A stretch of DNA of 64,000 bases, from contig JAMXDE010000009.1 of NCBI GenBank assembly GCA_026770025.1, positions 1,897,001 to 1,961,000 on the forward strand. The letters run 5' to 3'. Under the pieces are notes generated by a model. The model ran no database searches, had not been told where the DNA came from, and saw only the letters and a list, made by a program, of their open reading frames with translations. Every line of letters starts with the position of its first letter. Within the stretch, counting starts at the first letter, position 1. Made by a program: the position numbers and the translations under genes. Below, one piece after another: positions 51,276 through 62,527 of this stretch. Source of the DNA: Craspedostauros australis. Its lineage: Eukaryota > Bacillariophyta > Bacillariophyceae > Mastogloiales > Achnanthaceae.

Positions 51276-51599
51276 CTAACTGCTCGCTGCCTTGCGCTTG
51301 GCCCGCCGTTCCAGCTTGAGCTGACGATGCATGTGCGCGAGAGTCTCGTCGTTGAGGGGTGCATTCATCAGATCCATCTTGCGAAGCTCGGCCAACGTCT
51401 TCTTTGGCTTGACGAGGTCGGCCACCCAGTCGGGGTAGCTCTCCTGAACGACGGGCGCATCGACCCCCTTGAAGACGGCCAGTCCAGGCAGCGGAGTTCC
51501 TGGCTTCATGTTGGTGGACATGCAGGCGGCATGTGGTCGCAACACAGCATTGCTCTTGTGCAGCGCTTGTTTGAACAACGTTCGGCTTGCGGCGTTCAT
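51276..51599 (-). CDS. Mitochondrial ribosomal protein mL54
   Basis: The start is placed at MNAASRTLFKQAL (ATG 51599-51597), giving 107 residues; longer upstream frames are unlike the family. The N-terminal 30 residues (Arg, Ser, Ala, few acids) are a mitochondrial presequence. The domain has GLAVFKGVDAPVVQESYPDWV, then KPKKTLAELRKMD and a basic C-terminal helix RQLKLERRAKRKAAS. This matches mL54 of the large mitochondrial ribosomal subunit, including the YPxW signature. It is divergent from the UBA gene, with 405 bp between starts. Confidence 0.85.
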   Translation of the reverse strand: MNAASRTLFKQALHKSNAVLRPHAACMSTNMKPGTPLPGLAVFKGVDAPVVQESYPDWVADLVKPKKTLAELRKMDLMNAPLNDETLAHMHRQLKLERRAKRKAASS

Positions 51600-52004
51600 T
51601 GTGGGTGGTTGCGCAAATGATAATTGGTGGTGTTGGCGATGCTGGCTTGTATTTCTGCACGCAAGGATGTGACAGCCGGGAAGGATGTATGGGTGGGTGT
51701 GGGTGGCTGGTGATTGGTGATGTGGATCTGGTGGTTCCTCATGGTCGATGTGTGTTTTCCTTGTTGTTTGTGTTGTTGTTGATTGCTGGCGACACGGTTG
51801 ATGACAGACGAAGTACGTGATCATTGTTTTCGTTTCGCACGAGAAAAAGCGCGCGTGTTGCTGTTTCCACGATGAGGCTTGACGATGGCGAAGCTCGCAT
51901 TGTGCGCAACTCCCATCCATCGCTCTGCTCATTCCGACAAGGCGACACAACGCAACGCAACACATGCAGAGTACTCTACTCGAACAGTACAAAGAATCGC
52001 AACC
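51600..52004. promoter_or_regulatory. Divergent promoter region, mL54 / UBA gene
   Basis: 405 bp between opposite start codons, expected to hold both promoters and 5' UTRs. No specific element was recognised. Confidence 0.4.
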
Positions 52005-52829
52005 ATGAACGGCGGAAACAATGGCAACGACAAGTACGTGAAGCAGCTGATGGGCATGGGGTTCGAGGCGGATCACGCAGAGGAGGCTCTGCGCATCACA
52101 GCCGGCAACATCGAAAATGCCGTGAGCTACCTCCTCAACGGGGGCATAGAAGACGACATGCAGCCTTCCGCTGCTAATGTTACTGATGCTGTCCCTACTC
52201 CATCTTCAGTATCATCCTCAAAACCAATCGTCGGCCCCATCAGCCAGTACAGCGTGGAGGACGGCAGATCGGCCTGCACATGCATCGCGCTGACCGCCGC
52301 GACCAAATTCCTCACATCCAAATGCGTCGACGCCGACTTTCTGCGATCGATGATCACCGAAGGCGTGCAGACCTACAATTCGCTGTCGACAAGCGTCGAA
52401 CACATGTCGGCCGAAGAAATCTTGTCGCAAGACCACCCATTCCCGCTGCGCTGCGACGACATACGACAAGGCATGCTGTCGCACGATCCCGAACACTTCA
52501 TCGGTCTTCACGTGCAGCTGCATGCCGTGCGGCAGGAGCACGATGCATGGATGGCCGTGCTATTGACGAAGACGCCCGAAACCGTGCTGTTGTGCTTGCC
52601 GCCCCGCGGTGGTTCATTTTGGTTGGTCGATTCGCATCCGCGCGCGCAGTTGGGCTGCGATGGTGCCTACGCCAAGGAGCATGCGAGTATGGCCGAACTG
52701 ATTGCGACGCTGCAGATGATATTCCCGCCAACCGATTTGGGTCCGGATATTCCCGAGATGATGGCGACGATGTACAACAGCTTTGATTTGTATCCTCTGT
52801 CATTGACGTCGTCGTCGTCGTCGAGATAG
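52005..52829 (+). CDS. UBA-domain protein with papain-like protease-like domain
   Basis: Starting at MNGGNNGNDKYV (52005), 274 residues. Residues 8-48 are a UBA domain (KYVKQLMGMGFEADHAEEAL ... NIENAVSYLL) that binds ubiquitin. After a Ser-rich linker comes a domain with SACTCIALTAATKFL, HDAWMAVLLTK and GGSFWLVDSHPRAQLG. This spacing of a Cys after Ser/Ala, a His-containing strand and a late DSH resembles papain-fold deubiquitinases and viral-type ubiquitin peptidases. That assignment is an inference; the active residues are not certain. It ends in a polySer run from a TCG repeat. Single exon. Confidence 0.7.
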   Translation: MNGGNNGNDKYVKQLMGMGFEADHAEEALRITAGNIENAVSYLLNGGIEDDMQPSAANVTDAVPTPSSVSSSKPIVGPISQYSVEDGRSACTCIALTAATKFLTSKCVDADFLRSMITEGVQTYNSLSTSVEHMSAEEILSQDHPFPLRCDDIRQGMLSHDPEHFIGLHVQLHAVRQEHDAWMAVLLTKTPETVLLCLPPRGGSFWLVDSHPRAQLGCDGAYAKEHASMAELIATLQMIFPPTDLGPDIPEMMATMYNSFDLYPLSLTSSSSSR

Positions 52830-53297
52830 AACGACATTCTGGGATGTGATGCAGCAACACACAAATAGTATGCTACCATATCAGCACACACCCATACCTC
52901 TATATATACATTTTGATTTGAAGCTGTGCAATCATAACGATCTCTTGGGCTGAAAGACAGTGGGACCATTCCAACCGACGCTCTATCTTGGAGCGGAGAC
53001 TGATGGACATGACTCGTCGTTGAGTCGAGCGAATCGAGGATCCTTGTTCTGTTTCTCGTTTCTGGAGATGCGAACAGTCTCCTTCCACTGACACCATGAT
53101 TCTTTCTTCATCAATTGCGATCTGTTTCCCTCTCGTTGTCGACGTGACAACTGAGGCACAACCTCAGAGTAATCAGGCAACAATTCAATGGCAGCATCCT
53201 CCCATCCAAGCACACAGCATCACTGCATCACTCCATAACATTATTATAATACAAATAGACTAGATTCGTACTCCCACCATAGTCCTACACACCCACC
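52830..53297. other. Intergenic, upstream of M13 peptidase
   Basis: No gene. An A/T-rich stretch with TTATAATAC at about 53243-53252 lies 45-55 bp before the ATG and could be a core promoter element. Confidence 0.4.
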
Positions 53298-55706
53298 ATG
53301 CACCCCACCAAATGCCCTTGCTGCAACAACCCGTGGGCGTCGGGCGAATTCTTCGCCAAGCTGTGCCAAACATGCGACGATGAGACGAAGCAAGAGGAAC
53401 GCGGCATCTCGCGTGGCAACATGGACTTCGACGTGCCACCGAGCCGCGACTTTTACCATTACGCCAACGGCAACTGGATGAAGCAGAACCCCATCCCGTC
53501 CGACTATCCCAATTGGAATTCGTTCGTTGCGTTGCACGTCGCGAGTCAGGAGAATCTCAAGGTTATTCTGCAAGGGCTGTCGGCCAGTGACAACGACGAC
53601 GATGAGGCGCGCAAGCTGGCCGCGTTCTATCAGGCCGCCATGGATGAGGACGCCATTGAGAAGGCTGGTGTCGCGCCGCTGCAGAAGGTCTTGGCGTTGG
53701 CCGATGAGATTGTCGACAGCAAGGACGACAAGACCAAGTTCGCGACGTTGTTGGGCACGATGAACAGGACGTACGGCATTGCCCCGTTCTGGAACATCAG
53801 CGTGGGACCGGACAATTCCAACACGGACATCTCCATCGCGCAGATCTCGCAAGGTGGCCTCGGTCTGCCGGATCGCGACTATTACTTCGACGACGATAAG
53901 GAAGAGACGCGCGCGGCCTACAAAGCGTACGTGGCGAAGCTTCTGGCCTTGTTGCAGAATGGGGGAGCAGCGTTGTCCGCAGATGTTGATGACACCATGG
54001 TGGCGGCGGCCGACAGCGTCTACGCCTTGGAAATGTCCTTGGCCGAGGCCCACATGACCAAGACGGAGAATCGCGATCCGCATGCGACGTACAACAAGAT
54101 GTCGATTCCAGAATTCACGGCCACGACAGGCGACGTCGACTTCGCGGCCTACCTCGCAGCCGCCACGGGCAAGACCGTCGAATCGTTGGGTGACATCAAT
54201 ATTCGCAACAAGGCCGCATTGCAGAAGGCGACCGAAGTCGCGTCGTCCACATCCGCCGACGTCCTCGCGTGGTACTTGAAGCGATGCATCCTCAATTCGT
54301 GCGCCTCGTACTTGACCGAGGCCTTCGTCATGGCGCGCTTCGATTTTTATGAGAAGACCTTGATGGGCACGCAGCAGATTAAGCCGCGGTGGAAGCGTGC
54401 CATGGCCTTCACGGAGAGCGTGTTGGGTGAAGCGCTGGGCAAGCTCTTTTGCGCCAAGTATTTTGACGAGGACAGCAAGGATCGCGCCTTGAAGATCGTC
54501 GAGCAGGTGCGTCAGGCGTTGGAAGATCGGCTCAAGGAGGTGGATTGGATCAAGGCAGATTCCACGAGGGCCGAAGCGCTCAAGAAGATGGCCAAGTTCG
54601 GAGTTAAGATCGGGTGAGTGGTTGTGTCCTAATTTGACTGTTGTGGATTGATGGATGTGGAATGATGGATGTGGATTGATCGTGCCTTGCAGTCACCCAA
54701 GAATCTACACCCACTCACTCACTGATGTTGATAATATCCTTGGATCCATGCTGCTTTCCATACATACGTATTCCCAAACGAACAAACACTCCAGGTACCC
54801 GGATGAGTGGATTGACTATTCCACGCTCGACATCAACAGCTCAGATTCATTCCTGGAAATGATCTTCAAGGCCAGGGAGTTCGACAATCTCCTCGATATC
54901 AAGGAGATGAACGCGCCCACCAACAGGAAGAAATGGGTACGTCAGAAACGGCGTTTAGGCATGCTTGCTCTGCAACCGAAGACGATGCCAAACCTCACAT
55001 CAATTTCCACTTGCTCAACTGCTTGATTCAACAATCGCATATTCGCACACTTGCATTCACTCGATGGCAGTTCCTGACGCCGCAGACCGTCAATGCATAC
55101 TACCATCCAAATCTCAACGAGATCGTCTTCCCAGCCGCCATCCTGCAGCACCCGTTCTTCGACAAGGACGCCGATGACGCGGTCAACTTTGGCTCCATGG
55201 GTGCGGTCATCGGTCACGAGATGACGCACGGATTCGACGACAAGGGACGCAAGTTCAACTACGCTGGCACGCTGACCGACTGGTGGACCGAGGACGACAG
55301 CAAGGAATACGAGAGCCGCGTCGGCGTCATGGTCGAGCAGGCCGACAGCTACGAAGTCCACGGTCAGAATGTGCGAGGCCAGCTCACGAGCGGAGAGAAC
55401 ATCGCCGATCTCGGAGGACTGCGATTGGCGATGCGCGCGCTGCAAGTGACGGAAGGATACGATGAGACTAAGCTCATTGATGGATTCACGCCCATGCAAC
55501 GCTTCTTCTTGTCGTGGGCGCAGTGCTGGCGCCAAAATGTCACGAAGGAACGCTCGTTGCAGTTGCTGACGATCGATCCGCATGGACCCAACGCGATGCG
55601 ATGCAACGGGCCGCTGTCCAACATGCCGGAGTTCCATGGGGCGTTCGAAGTTGGTGAGAAGGATCCGATGTTCCGTGCCGAAGAAAAGCGCGTCAATATT
55701 TGGTAG
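53298..55706 (+). CDS. M13 (neprilysin-like) zinc metallopeptidase, cytosolic form
   Basis: Three exons (53298-54613, 54795-54936, 55071-55706) join across introns of 181 and 134 nt to give 697 residues. The N-terminus has a CPCC...CQTC pair of Cys motifs like a zinc ribbon, with no signal peptide or membrane anchor. DFYHYANGNWMKQNPIP begins the M13 N domain. The catalytic part has VNAYYHPNLNEIVFPAAILQ, zinc ligands HEMTH (about 535-539), and Glu/Asp in ENIADLGG (about 595-599). M13 enzymes cleave short peptides. The usual C-terminal CxxW is RVNIW here, without the Cys, fitting a reducing compartment. The length is typical for the catalytic ectodomain. Confidence 0.92.
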
Positions 55707-55986
55707 AATGGAGTGGAGCATTTTATCGACGATCGTTATTGTACGAGGATGAGTCCGATTGTGATTATCAATGAAGGAAGCAACGACAAGTGGGAGCATG
55801 GGTTGTCGTGAACCTCTAGAGAAATACTATATGTGAAATGCGTAGATGAGGCAATTATCACTGTTATGACCGTGTTGTATCCTATCGCTGCCGTTGTTGC
55901 AGTCCTGCTTGTACCGATCGCTATTTCGTCTTGAGTTGTTGCGACCGTATCAATCCAAAATACGAATAGGAGCATTTCGTTTCACT

Positions 55987-56922
55987 TCATTCCTCACCTT
56001 CCAACCTCCAATCGCAGATAATCATGCGATGGTCGGAGTGGTTGTACGGCATGACGTAGAGTCCCGCCAACGACAATCCGCTCCCCTTGAAGTACGCGTA
56101 GTCGATGATCGTGCCGCTCCAATGCGTCGACGGTGGTGGATGATTCCGATCCCAGTTCACTTGGACTGGAACTTGATCCTTGACACCATCACCTCGCAAC
56201 ACGGCCTCATCGTAACAACATTGAAACCCATGCTGCGACAACAACGTCGCCACGCCATCATCGGCCGGACTCGATCGCCGCCGCTTGCTCTTCATGATCT
56301 GCTCCCATTCTTTCTTGCGATAATCCTGTTCGCGCTGCTGATTGAAATCTCCGGCAATGATGCAATTGCCCGGCACTTTTTGCAACAGAACCTCCATCTC
56401 TTCCTTGCGTTGGGCACCCTGCATCGCATCGACATGATCCAGATGCGTGGCAACGATGCGGAACTTGCCAACCTCCACGACGGCCGCGCTGCGCTCCTCA
56501 TCTAACGCGAATTGGTGCATCGTGGCCGCATGCCGCACAAAGACGGCCGTCGGGAAGCTGCAGTCGCAGATGATGCAATGCTTGTATCCAGCACGCGCCA
56601 ATCGGTCTTGCACCGTCGTGTCGTCGCATTGCCACATGTACAATTCATTCAAGATGATGACGTCGGCCTGCGTTTTCAACAAGAGATCGCAGATCTGATG
56701 CGATTGTTGCTTCGCGGCGAACGGCGGCTCCATGTAATGCACGTTCCATTGCACCGTTCGGAGGTGCGCTGATGGTGGTCTCGTCGGATACCAATTTTTC
56801 ATCAACGCGGCCGCAGATGAACCATCTTTCAAGTAGTGATGCGTGAGCTCATTGATGTGTGCATTGGCATAGTCGAATGCCTTTCCCAGCTGTGTGGGAC
56901 GGTGCGGCCAGATGATGGCCAT
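55987..56922 (-). CDS. Endonuclease/exonuclease/phosphatase family protein
   Basis: The start is placed at MAIIWPHRP (ATG 56922), giving 311 residues; the frame is open further but non-conserved. Signature motifs in order are VQWNVHY, ILNELYMW (metal-binding Glu), VATHLDHVDAM, AGDFNQQ (catalytic Asp/Asn), IDYAYFKG and NHSDHRMIICDW (catalytic His). This is a metal-dependent phosphodiesterase fold. The substrate cannot be read; similar proteins include cytosolic nucleases and TDP2-like or sphingomyelinase-like enzymes. No targeting signal is evident. It converges with the M13 gene (280 bp between stops). Confidence 0.85.
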   Translation of the reverse strand: MAIIWPHRPTQLGKAFDYANAHINELTHHYLKDGSSAAALMKNWYPTRPPSAHLRTVQWNVHYMEPPFAAKQQSHQICDLLLKTQADVIILNELYMWQCDDTTVQDRLARAGYKHCIICDCSFPTAVFVRHAATMHQFALDEERSAAVVEVGKFRIVATHLDHVDAMQGAQRKEEMEVLLQKVPGNCIIAGDFNQQREQDYRKKEWEQIMKSKRRRSSPADDGVATLLSQHGFQCCYDEAVLRGDGVKDQVPVQVNWDRNHPPPSTHWSGTIIDYAYFKGSGLSLAGLYVMPYNHSDHRMIICDWRLEGEE

Positions 56923-57111
56923 GGTTGTTTCGTTTCGTTTCGGTTTTGTGGGAGGTATCCCCGCATTTTTTTGGCAAATGTTGAATCGCGGACAACCAAA
57001 ATACCACGTTTGGAAACCGGAGTCGTGATACACGTCTGAAATACCATCACTCTGGACCATGATTAGTGCAGTCTACTAGTTAGTATTGATTGTGCTGTGC
57101 TTTCGCATGTT

Positions 57112-59956
57112 TCACCTCGGTGATTCGTCATCTTCGTCGCTGCTGAGGGTGGGGTCTACCGTGAGAAGTGGGGTGGGCGATGTGGGCATTGCGGACGCTC
57201 GACTTCTGCTGCTCTTGGACGATGCCGATGATGATTCGTCATCGGACGACGATGAAGAAGACGACGATGATGACGAGGAATCGTCTTCTTCGTTGGATTC
57301 GGAGATCATCTTGGCGATGAGCGGCCAGTGCGATCGCATGAGGATGTATGTGTTGATGGTGCCGCCCAGCGTGTAACCGATGGTCATGGCTCCCAGAATG
57401 CCCTGGAGGTTGAAGTCGTAGACGTATGTGAAGAGGGCGCTGAGCGGGATGGTGGCACCCCAACTGGTGATGAACTGGACTGTTGTGGCGAGGCGGTAAC
57501 GTCCCTGCGCACCGATGATGGCCCATGCCATGACACCGGTCGTCATGGCGATCTGTCCCACTCCCACGAGGGGGACCATGTCGAGCATGAGCCGTTGCAG
57601 GGTCTCGGACGGTGTCAGCAGTCGGACTGCATCCTCGGCTACGATGAAGACGACGGACGTGGCAAACAGCGACGTGATGACACCTAGGAAGAAGCTCTTG
57701 TAGGCAGACAATCGGGCTCGTTCTGGGAAGTTGGCGCCGAGATGCATGCCGCAGCGGACTTCGGAGGCATCTGCGACGCCGTCACTGATGTTTTCCAGGA
57801 TGCCCCAGATGTAACCGAACAAACCCCACGCGGCGACTTCGGCTGGACCCAGCACGCTGGCAAAGACTGTGAGCGCTTCCCATTCTCCGTACGTGAGGAC
57901 GTAGGCAATGCTCAATGGAATTGCGGTCTTGACGATGAGCATGGTTTGTTCCAGATCCTGCGTGTGTCATGATGGTGGTGTGTGGAGTCAAGTAAAGTAA
58001 GGTAAAGCGAGGATAGAAAGAATGAAGGTCATGGTTAGCACAAAGAGAATGATGTGATATGACACAACACCAACCGTAACGCCAACACAATCAATCAATC
58101 AGTCAATCAATCCACCATTCGCGACAAAGCCACGTACCCCGAATGGCATCGAAAAGATGCCTTCCGCAAAGTCGTTGAACCATCCCATGTAGGAGACGAA
58201 ACCAATGTTGAAGAGGAAGAAGACGGCGGCCAGGGCGAATTCGCAGTAGGCCAAGGTGATAATGTCGTCGACTCCTGCCGAGATGACGGCGAAGTACATG
58301 CCGAGCTCGACGAGGCCACCGATGAGGGTCATCCAGGTTGAGTACTTTTCGTGCTCCGTGATGTCCAGGACCTGGTAGATGATGCCGTCGACGGCCTCGA
58401 CCAAGGACTCCATGCCGATGATGTAGACGTAACGCTGTCCCATCTTTGCGGTTTCGTCGTCGAATCCGAAGAACTTGACGGCTATCTCCGTGAGGTTGTA
58501 CCAGAGGATGATGCCTGGCAGACTGAGGATGATGTACCAGACGGTGGACTCGGTGATGAGCTTGCCGCCCTTCTTGTAGTTCTCGGCACCGATGGCATGC
58601 GGCAGGAGGACGCCGAGGCCCTCGTAGAATCCGTACGTGATGGTCTCCGTGAGCTCGAATAGAAGATCGACGACGATGACGGCGTTGGCCGCGTTGACGC
58701 CGAAGTAATGGCTGATGAGACTGATCCCGATGGCTTCGAAGATGCCGTCCATGATGGCTTGCATGGAGTAGGGAACCGCGAGCTTGACGATCTTCCTGGT
58801 CTCAATGTCCCACTCGGCGATGCCCACGACTCTGTCGAAGGCGGAGGACATCATGCGTGGCCTCCACCATGCGTGCTCTCCGCAGAACATGTCTATCTCC
58901 GTGACGTCCTTGCTCTTGGGCAGTTCGTACTTGCCCGGGGCGTAGTAGTCCACGGCGTCGGAGAATGATATGTCGTCCGGGTGCATAGCGCTGAGGACGG
59001 ACTCCTTGACGGATTGCGCGTCGTGGCGACGGTTGTCCCTGCCGGTTCTGCTTCGGCCTCCGCCAGTGGAAGCCCCTCCGTTGCCCTTGTAGGCGTAGCG
59101 TCCACGGCGTCTTCTGGGACGACCATTTGCGAGGACGGAGCCAGTGAGCGAGGAGCTGGCGATGGAATGCACACCCGAGGTTGCGGCAGAGATGGCGACG
59201 GAACGAGCGGTGGATCGTGCCACGGAACGGGCCTCGGTGGTTGGGTAAGATGGGATGATCATCTGCAGCGTTTCATGGTGGTGTTGTTGTTGTTGTTGTG
59301 AGTGTTGTTGTGAGTATTGTTGTTGGTAGTATTGCGGGTGTTGGAAAGGCAGTGAAGTGAAGAGTAAGGTTAGAAGAGAGTGGAGGCATGGATGTTGGTT
59401 TAAATGGGTTCCCACTGAGTATACTATACTATAGAAAAGCAATGAGCACGCGTCGAAGTGGTATAGAGTATGCTTGAGCATAACATGGTACCACACAGAG
59501 CATCACGCCATAGAGCATCGCAAAACACAACATCATGCAGAACACCATACATACCTTATCCGCAACCTTGGTGAAGATCTCTTTGGCGCCCGACAGCACG
59601 GTGTTGGGATTGGAGTGCGTGGACTGCGCATCGTCGTTGCGGCGCACACCATGAAAGTCGCCTTGCGCATCATTGTCCAGCGATTGGCGCAGATCGAAGA
59701 TGACATTGCTGTTGGTGGTATTGGTGGGAGTGTTGTTATTCTCTTCATCACGCAGCCTCGCGGCTTCCGCTGCGGCGGTCTCATCGCGGCGGCGCTTCTC
59801 GTAGCGACTTCCCAACGAGACCATGCAGGGCAGGCAGGCATTGAGGGAGAAGGAGATGAAGACGACCGTGACGAGGAACAGCCAGCCTGGGTCGACCGTC
59901 GTTTCGTTGTAACCGACATAATTGCCATCGTCGTCGCCGTCGCCGCCGAATACCAT
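57112..59956 (-). CDS. MATE family membrane carrier with N-terminal extension
   Basis: Three exons on the minus strand (59956-59555, 59262-58138, 57957-57112) join across introns of 292 and 180 nt, all in phase 0, giving 790 residues. Exon 1 has one hydrophobic segment (LVTVVFISFSLNACLPCMV) and a charged, Asn/Thr-rich stretch. Exon 2 starts with an Arg/Gly-rich disordered region, then the first MATE half (KIVKLAVPYSMQAIMDGIFE ... helices 1-6). Exon 3 has the second half (TMLIVKTAIPLSIAYVLTYG ... helices 7-12) and ends in polySer/acidic sequence. MATE proteins export organic cations or metabolites using H+ or Na+. Substrate is unknown. The upstream gene is divergent (898 bp). Confidence 0.85.
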
Positions 59957-60853
59957 GGTTGCTTCTGCTGTTCGACCAAAGACCAGCAAATATAATGTGA
60001 TGCGAGTCGAACCGTTCGCGTCTCTTTCGATTTCGATTCTCACGGAGGCAGACAACACGTGCTGCTGTGGAGTTCTCTCTGCGGTGCGGGGCCGTTGTTG
60101 ACGATGGTGATGGCAATGGCGGTCTGAGTGATGCGAAGGGTAGTTTTGGGGTGGTGTGAAAAGTGCAGACCGCAATGGTGGTTGTCTCTGTCTCTGTCTG
60201 TATCTGTGTATGTGTGTCTGTGCTGATGAATCTCCTCACTCCGCTCAACTCCCTCTTCTTGCCAAGTGAACTCCCACAATCACTTTGTGGAGAGCGATTG
60301 TCACGATTGCTTCTTGCCGGCCTGACGACCTTGTCAACCTCGTGCCGCTGTTCTTTCCTCACACCAACACGTGCACAACAAGAACTCCGCGTGCACAACT
60401 CACGCCCACTTAGACCAATGCGTCCGATCAGACGTTACTTGCCGTTGCGTTCTGACTTGATGTGTCCCAAAATTTGATTCCAAACTGCTTCTATGTAACA
60501 CACCCAATCTGTCGGACAACAGGACAAAACGAGACTTGTTCTGTCCGTCACATCATGCCCAACACTTCGTGTGTGCGTGTCAACGTGTGGTCAACAACCA
60601 CGTCTCCGAACCCGTACGAAGTCGTATCCACCAAAGAAGGATGGCACTAACGATTCTCAAGATCTTGCGAAAGTTTCTCTGCCCCATCACCACATCAAAT
60701 CAGATTGAGGATCGTCATGGATGGAGATCGATTGCGATACTGTTTCTCACAATCCATTCCATCCAACAATACCCCAGGCCATCACGTCTTCAGCAGTGTT
60801 TGCAGAGAAGTGATACAATACGCAGTTTCGGCACTCTCGACTACAGTATCTTC
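59957..60853. promoter_or_regulatory. Divergent spacer, MATE / aminopropyltransferase
   Basis: 897 bp between opposite starts. It has GT/CT-rich tracts near 60175-60225 and an open frame continuing from the aminopropyltransferase (to 60536) that looks non-coding. No motif is identified. Confidence 0.4.
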
Positions 60854-62032
60854 ATGGCATTGCGAGCTGTGCTCTTGTTGTCCTGGTCTTTTTCCTTCAC
60901 GCAGGCTTTCCCAGTGGCACCGATTGCTTCCAGGTTCAAACATCTGCCCCGTGATTCCCATCGAACATTCCATACTCGTACGTGCACCACCATCATGTCC
61001 ACCACCAACGACAGCAACGACAGCAACGAGAAAAACAATGAGGACATCCTCGCCGCCCAACGCGACAAGGCCAAGTTCGTCTTCCGCGAATCCGTCGCCC
61101 CGGGCCTCAACACCGAAATGGCGCTGAAGCGCATCCTGGAGACCCGACAATCGCAATACCAGGACATCTCCGTCATCGAAACCTACTTCGGCCGCACCTT
61201 GATCACGGACGGCAAGACGCAGAGCGCCGAGTTCGATGAATTCGCTTACCACGAGAGCCTCGTGCATCCCGCCATGCTCAACTTCAATCACTGCAGCGAC
61301 ACCGGCAAGGTCAACAAGGTCTTCATCGGCGGCGGCGGCGAACTGGCCACGGCACGCGAAGTCCTGCGCCACGCTTCCGTCGAACGCCTCGTCATGGTCG
61401 ATCTAGATGAAGCCGTCATCGACGTCTGCGTGCAGCACCTGCCGGAATGGGGCGGCGAGGCCGTCAAGAACGATGACCGATTTCATCTCATCGTCGGTGA
61501 TGCCTACGACTACCTCCTCAACACGGACGAGATATTCGATATCATCATTATGGATATCTCCGATCCCATCGAGGCCGGGCCCGGCATCATGCTCTACACC
61601 AAAGAACTTTACGAGCACGCCAAGACGCGTCTCTCCCCCCACGGCGTCTTCGTCACGCAAGCCGGCGCCGGCGATGCCATCCCGCCGCCGCATTCGATCG
61701 GCGACACGAAACAACAAGATACGACCTGTTTCGGGCCGATCCGCAATACCCTCGCGACCGTATTTGATTGCGTTCTGCCCTACACGATGTCCATTCCCAG
61801 CTTTGGTTCCGATTGGGGTTTCGTCATGGCCTATAACGGACACGATGCGGCATGGGGCACGGTACCGCATGCGACGTTGGATCAGTTGATTGACGATGCC
61901 ATGCACGATGAATTGCGCATGTACGATGGTATCACGCATACTCGCATGTTCGCATTGACGAAACCCGTGCGCAAGCAACTGCGGGACGATACGCGGATCA
62001 TGACGAAGGATAATCCGGTCTTTATGTATTAA
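60854..62032 (+). CDS. ACL5-like aminopropyltransferase (thermospermine/spermine synthase type), probable plastid targeting
   Basis: The start at MALRAVLLLSWSFSFTQA gives 392 residues. Residues 1-18 are a signal peptide with likely cleavage TQA|FPVAP, resembling the ASAF motif of diatom plastid proteins, followed by a Arg/Ser/Thr/His-rich transit-like stretch to about 48. The catalytic part has FGRTLITDGKTQSAEFDEF, the cofactor loop GGGGELATAREVLRH, VMVDLDEAVIDVC, and DISDPIEAGPGIMLYTKELY, then VTQAGAGDA and FGSDWGFVMA. These fit the thermospermine synthase (ACL5) branch, which adds an aminopropyl group from decarboxylated SAM to spermidine. Diatoms use long-chain polyamines in silica walls; a link here is only possible. 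Confidence 0.87.
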   Translation: MALRAVLLLSWSFSFTQAFPVAPIASRFKHLPRDSHRTFHTRTCTTIMSTTNDSNDSNEKNNEDILAAQRDKAKFVFRESVAPGLNTEMALKRILETRQSQYQDISVIETYFGRTLITDGKTQSAEFDEFAYHESLVHPAMLNFNHCSDTGKVNKVFIGGGGELATAREVLRHASVERLVMVDLDEAVIDVCVQHLPEWGGEAVKNDDRFHLIVGDAYDYLLNTDEIFDIIIMDISDPIEAGPGIMLYTKELYEHAKTRLSPHGVFVTQAGAGDAIPPPHSIGDTKQQDTTCFGPIRNTLATVFDCVLPYTMSIPSFGSDWGFVMAYNGHDAAWGTVPHATLDQLIDDAMHDELRMYDGITHTRMFALTKPVRKQLRDDTRIMTKDNPVFMY

Positions 62033-62527
62033 CAAGACTACGATATATGCGACAACTGGTGTGGTGGTAGTATATGGTATATTAGATTGGTTGAGTGAAG
62101 CGTCGTATTGGAGGTTGAATTCGTGGATGCGTCAATCCTCTCTAGACATACACGGCTCAGCGTAGACTGATTTGTGAGTCGAAGCAATCAATTCCAACCG
62201 TTGCTCGCGATGATTTTTCGGCGTCAACAATGACCAAAACTGGCGATGCCGTGTGGAGGCAGTCCAACAAGAAGCCAAACAACACAATCTTGTCATTGCA
62301 GTGTCTTGCCCATCATCACATGGTGACTTGCATCCAAGAACAGCAACAGGAGAGAAGAAGCATAGCACAGCACAACAAGCATTGATACAGCGAATTCCCA
62401 ATGTAAGTGGCGTTCATGGCGTAACATTTGATTGATAGGAAGCGCATTCTCCATCTCACACACTCATTGCATTCCATCACTTCATTATTATTATTATTAT
62501 ATTCCATTGCAACACAACATCAGCAAC
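62033..62527. other. Intergenic, upstream of DIX/J gene
   Basis: It contains a (TTA)n run at about 62483-62503 just before the start codon. No gene is seen; a 89-codon minus-strand frame has no homology. Confidence 0.45.
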
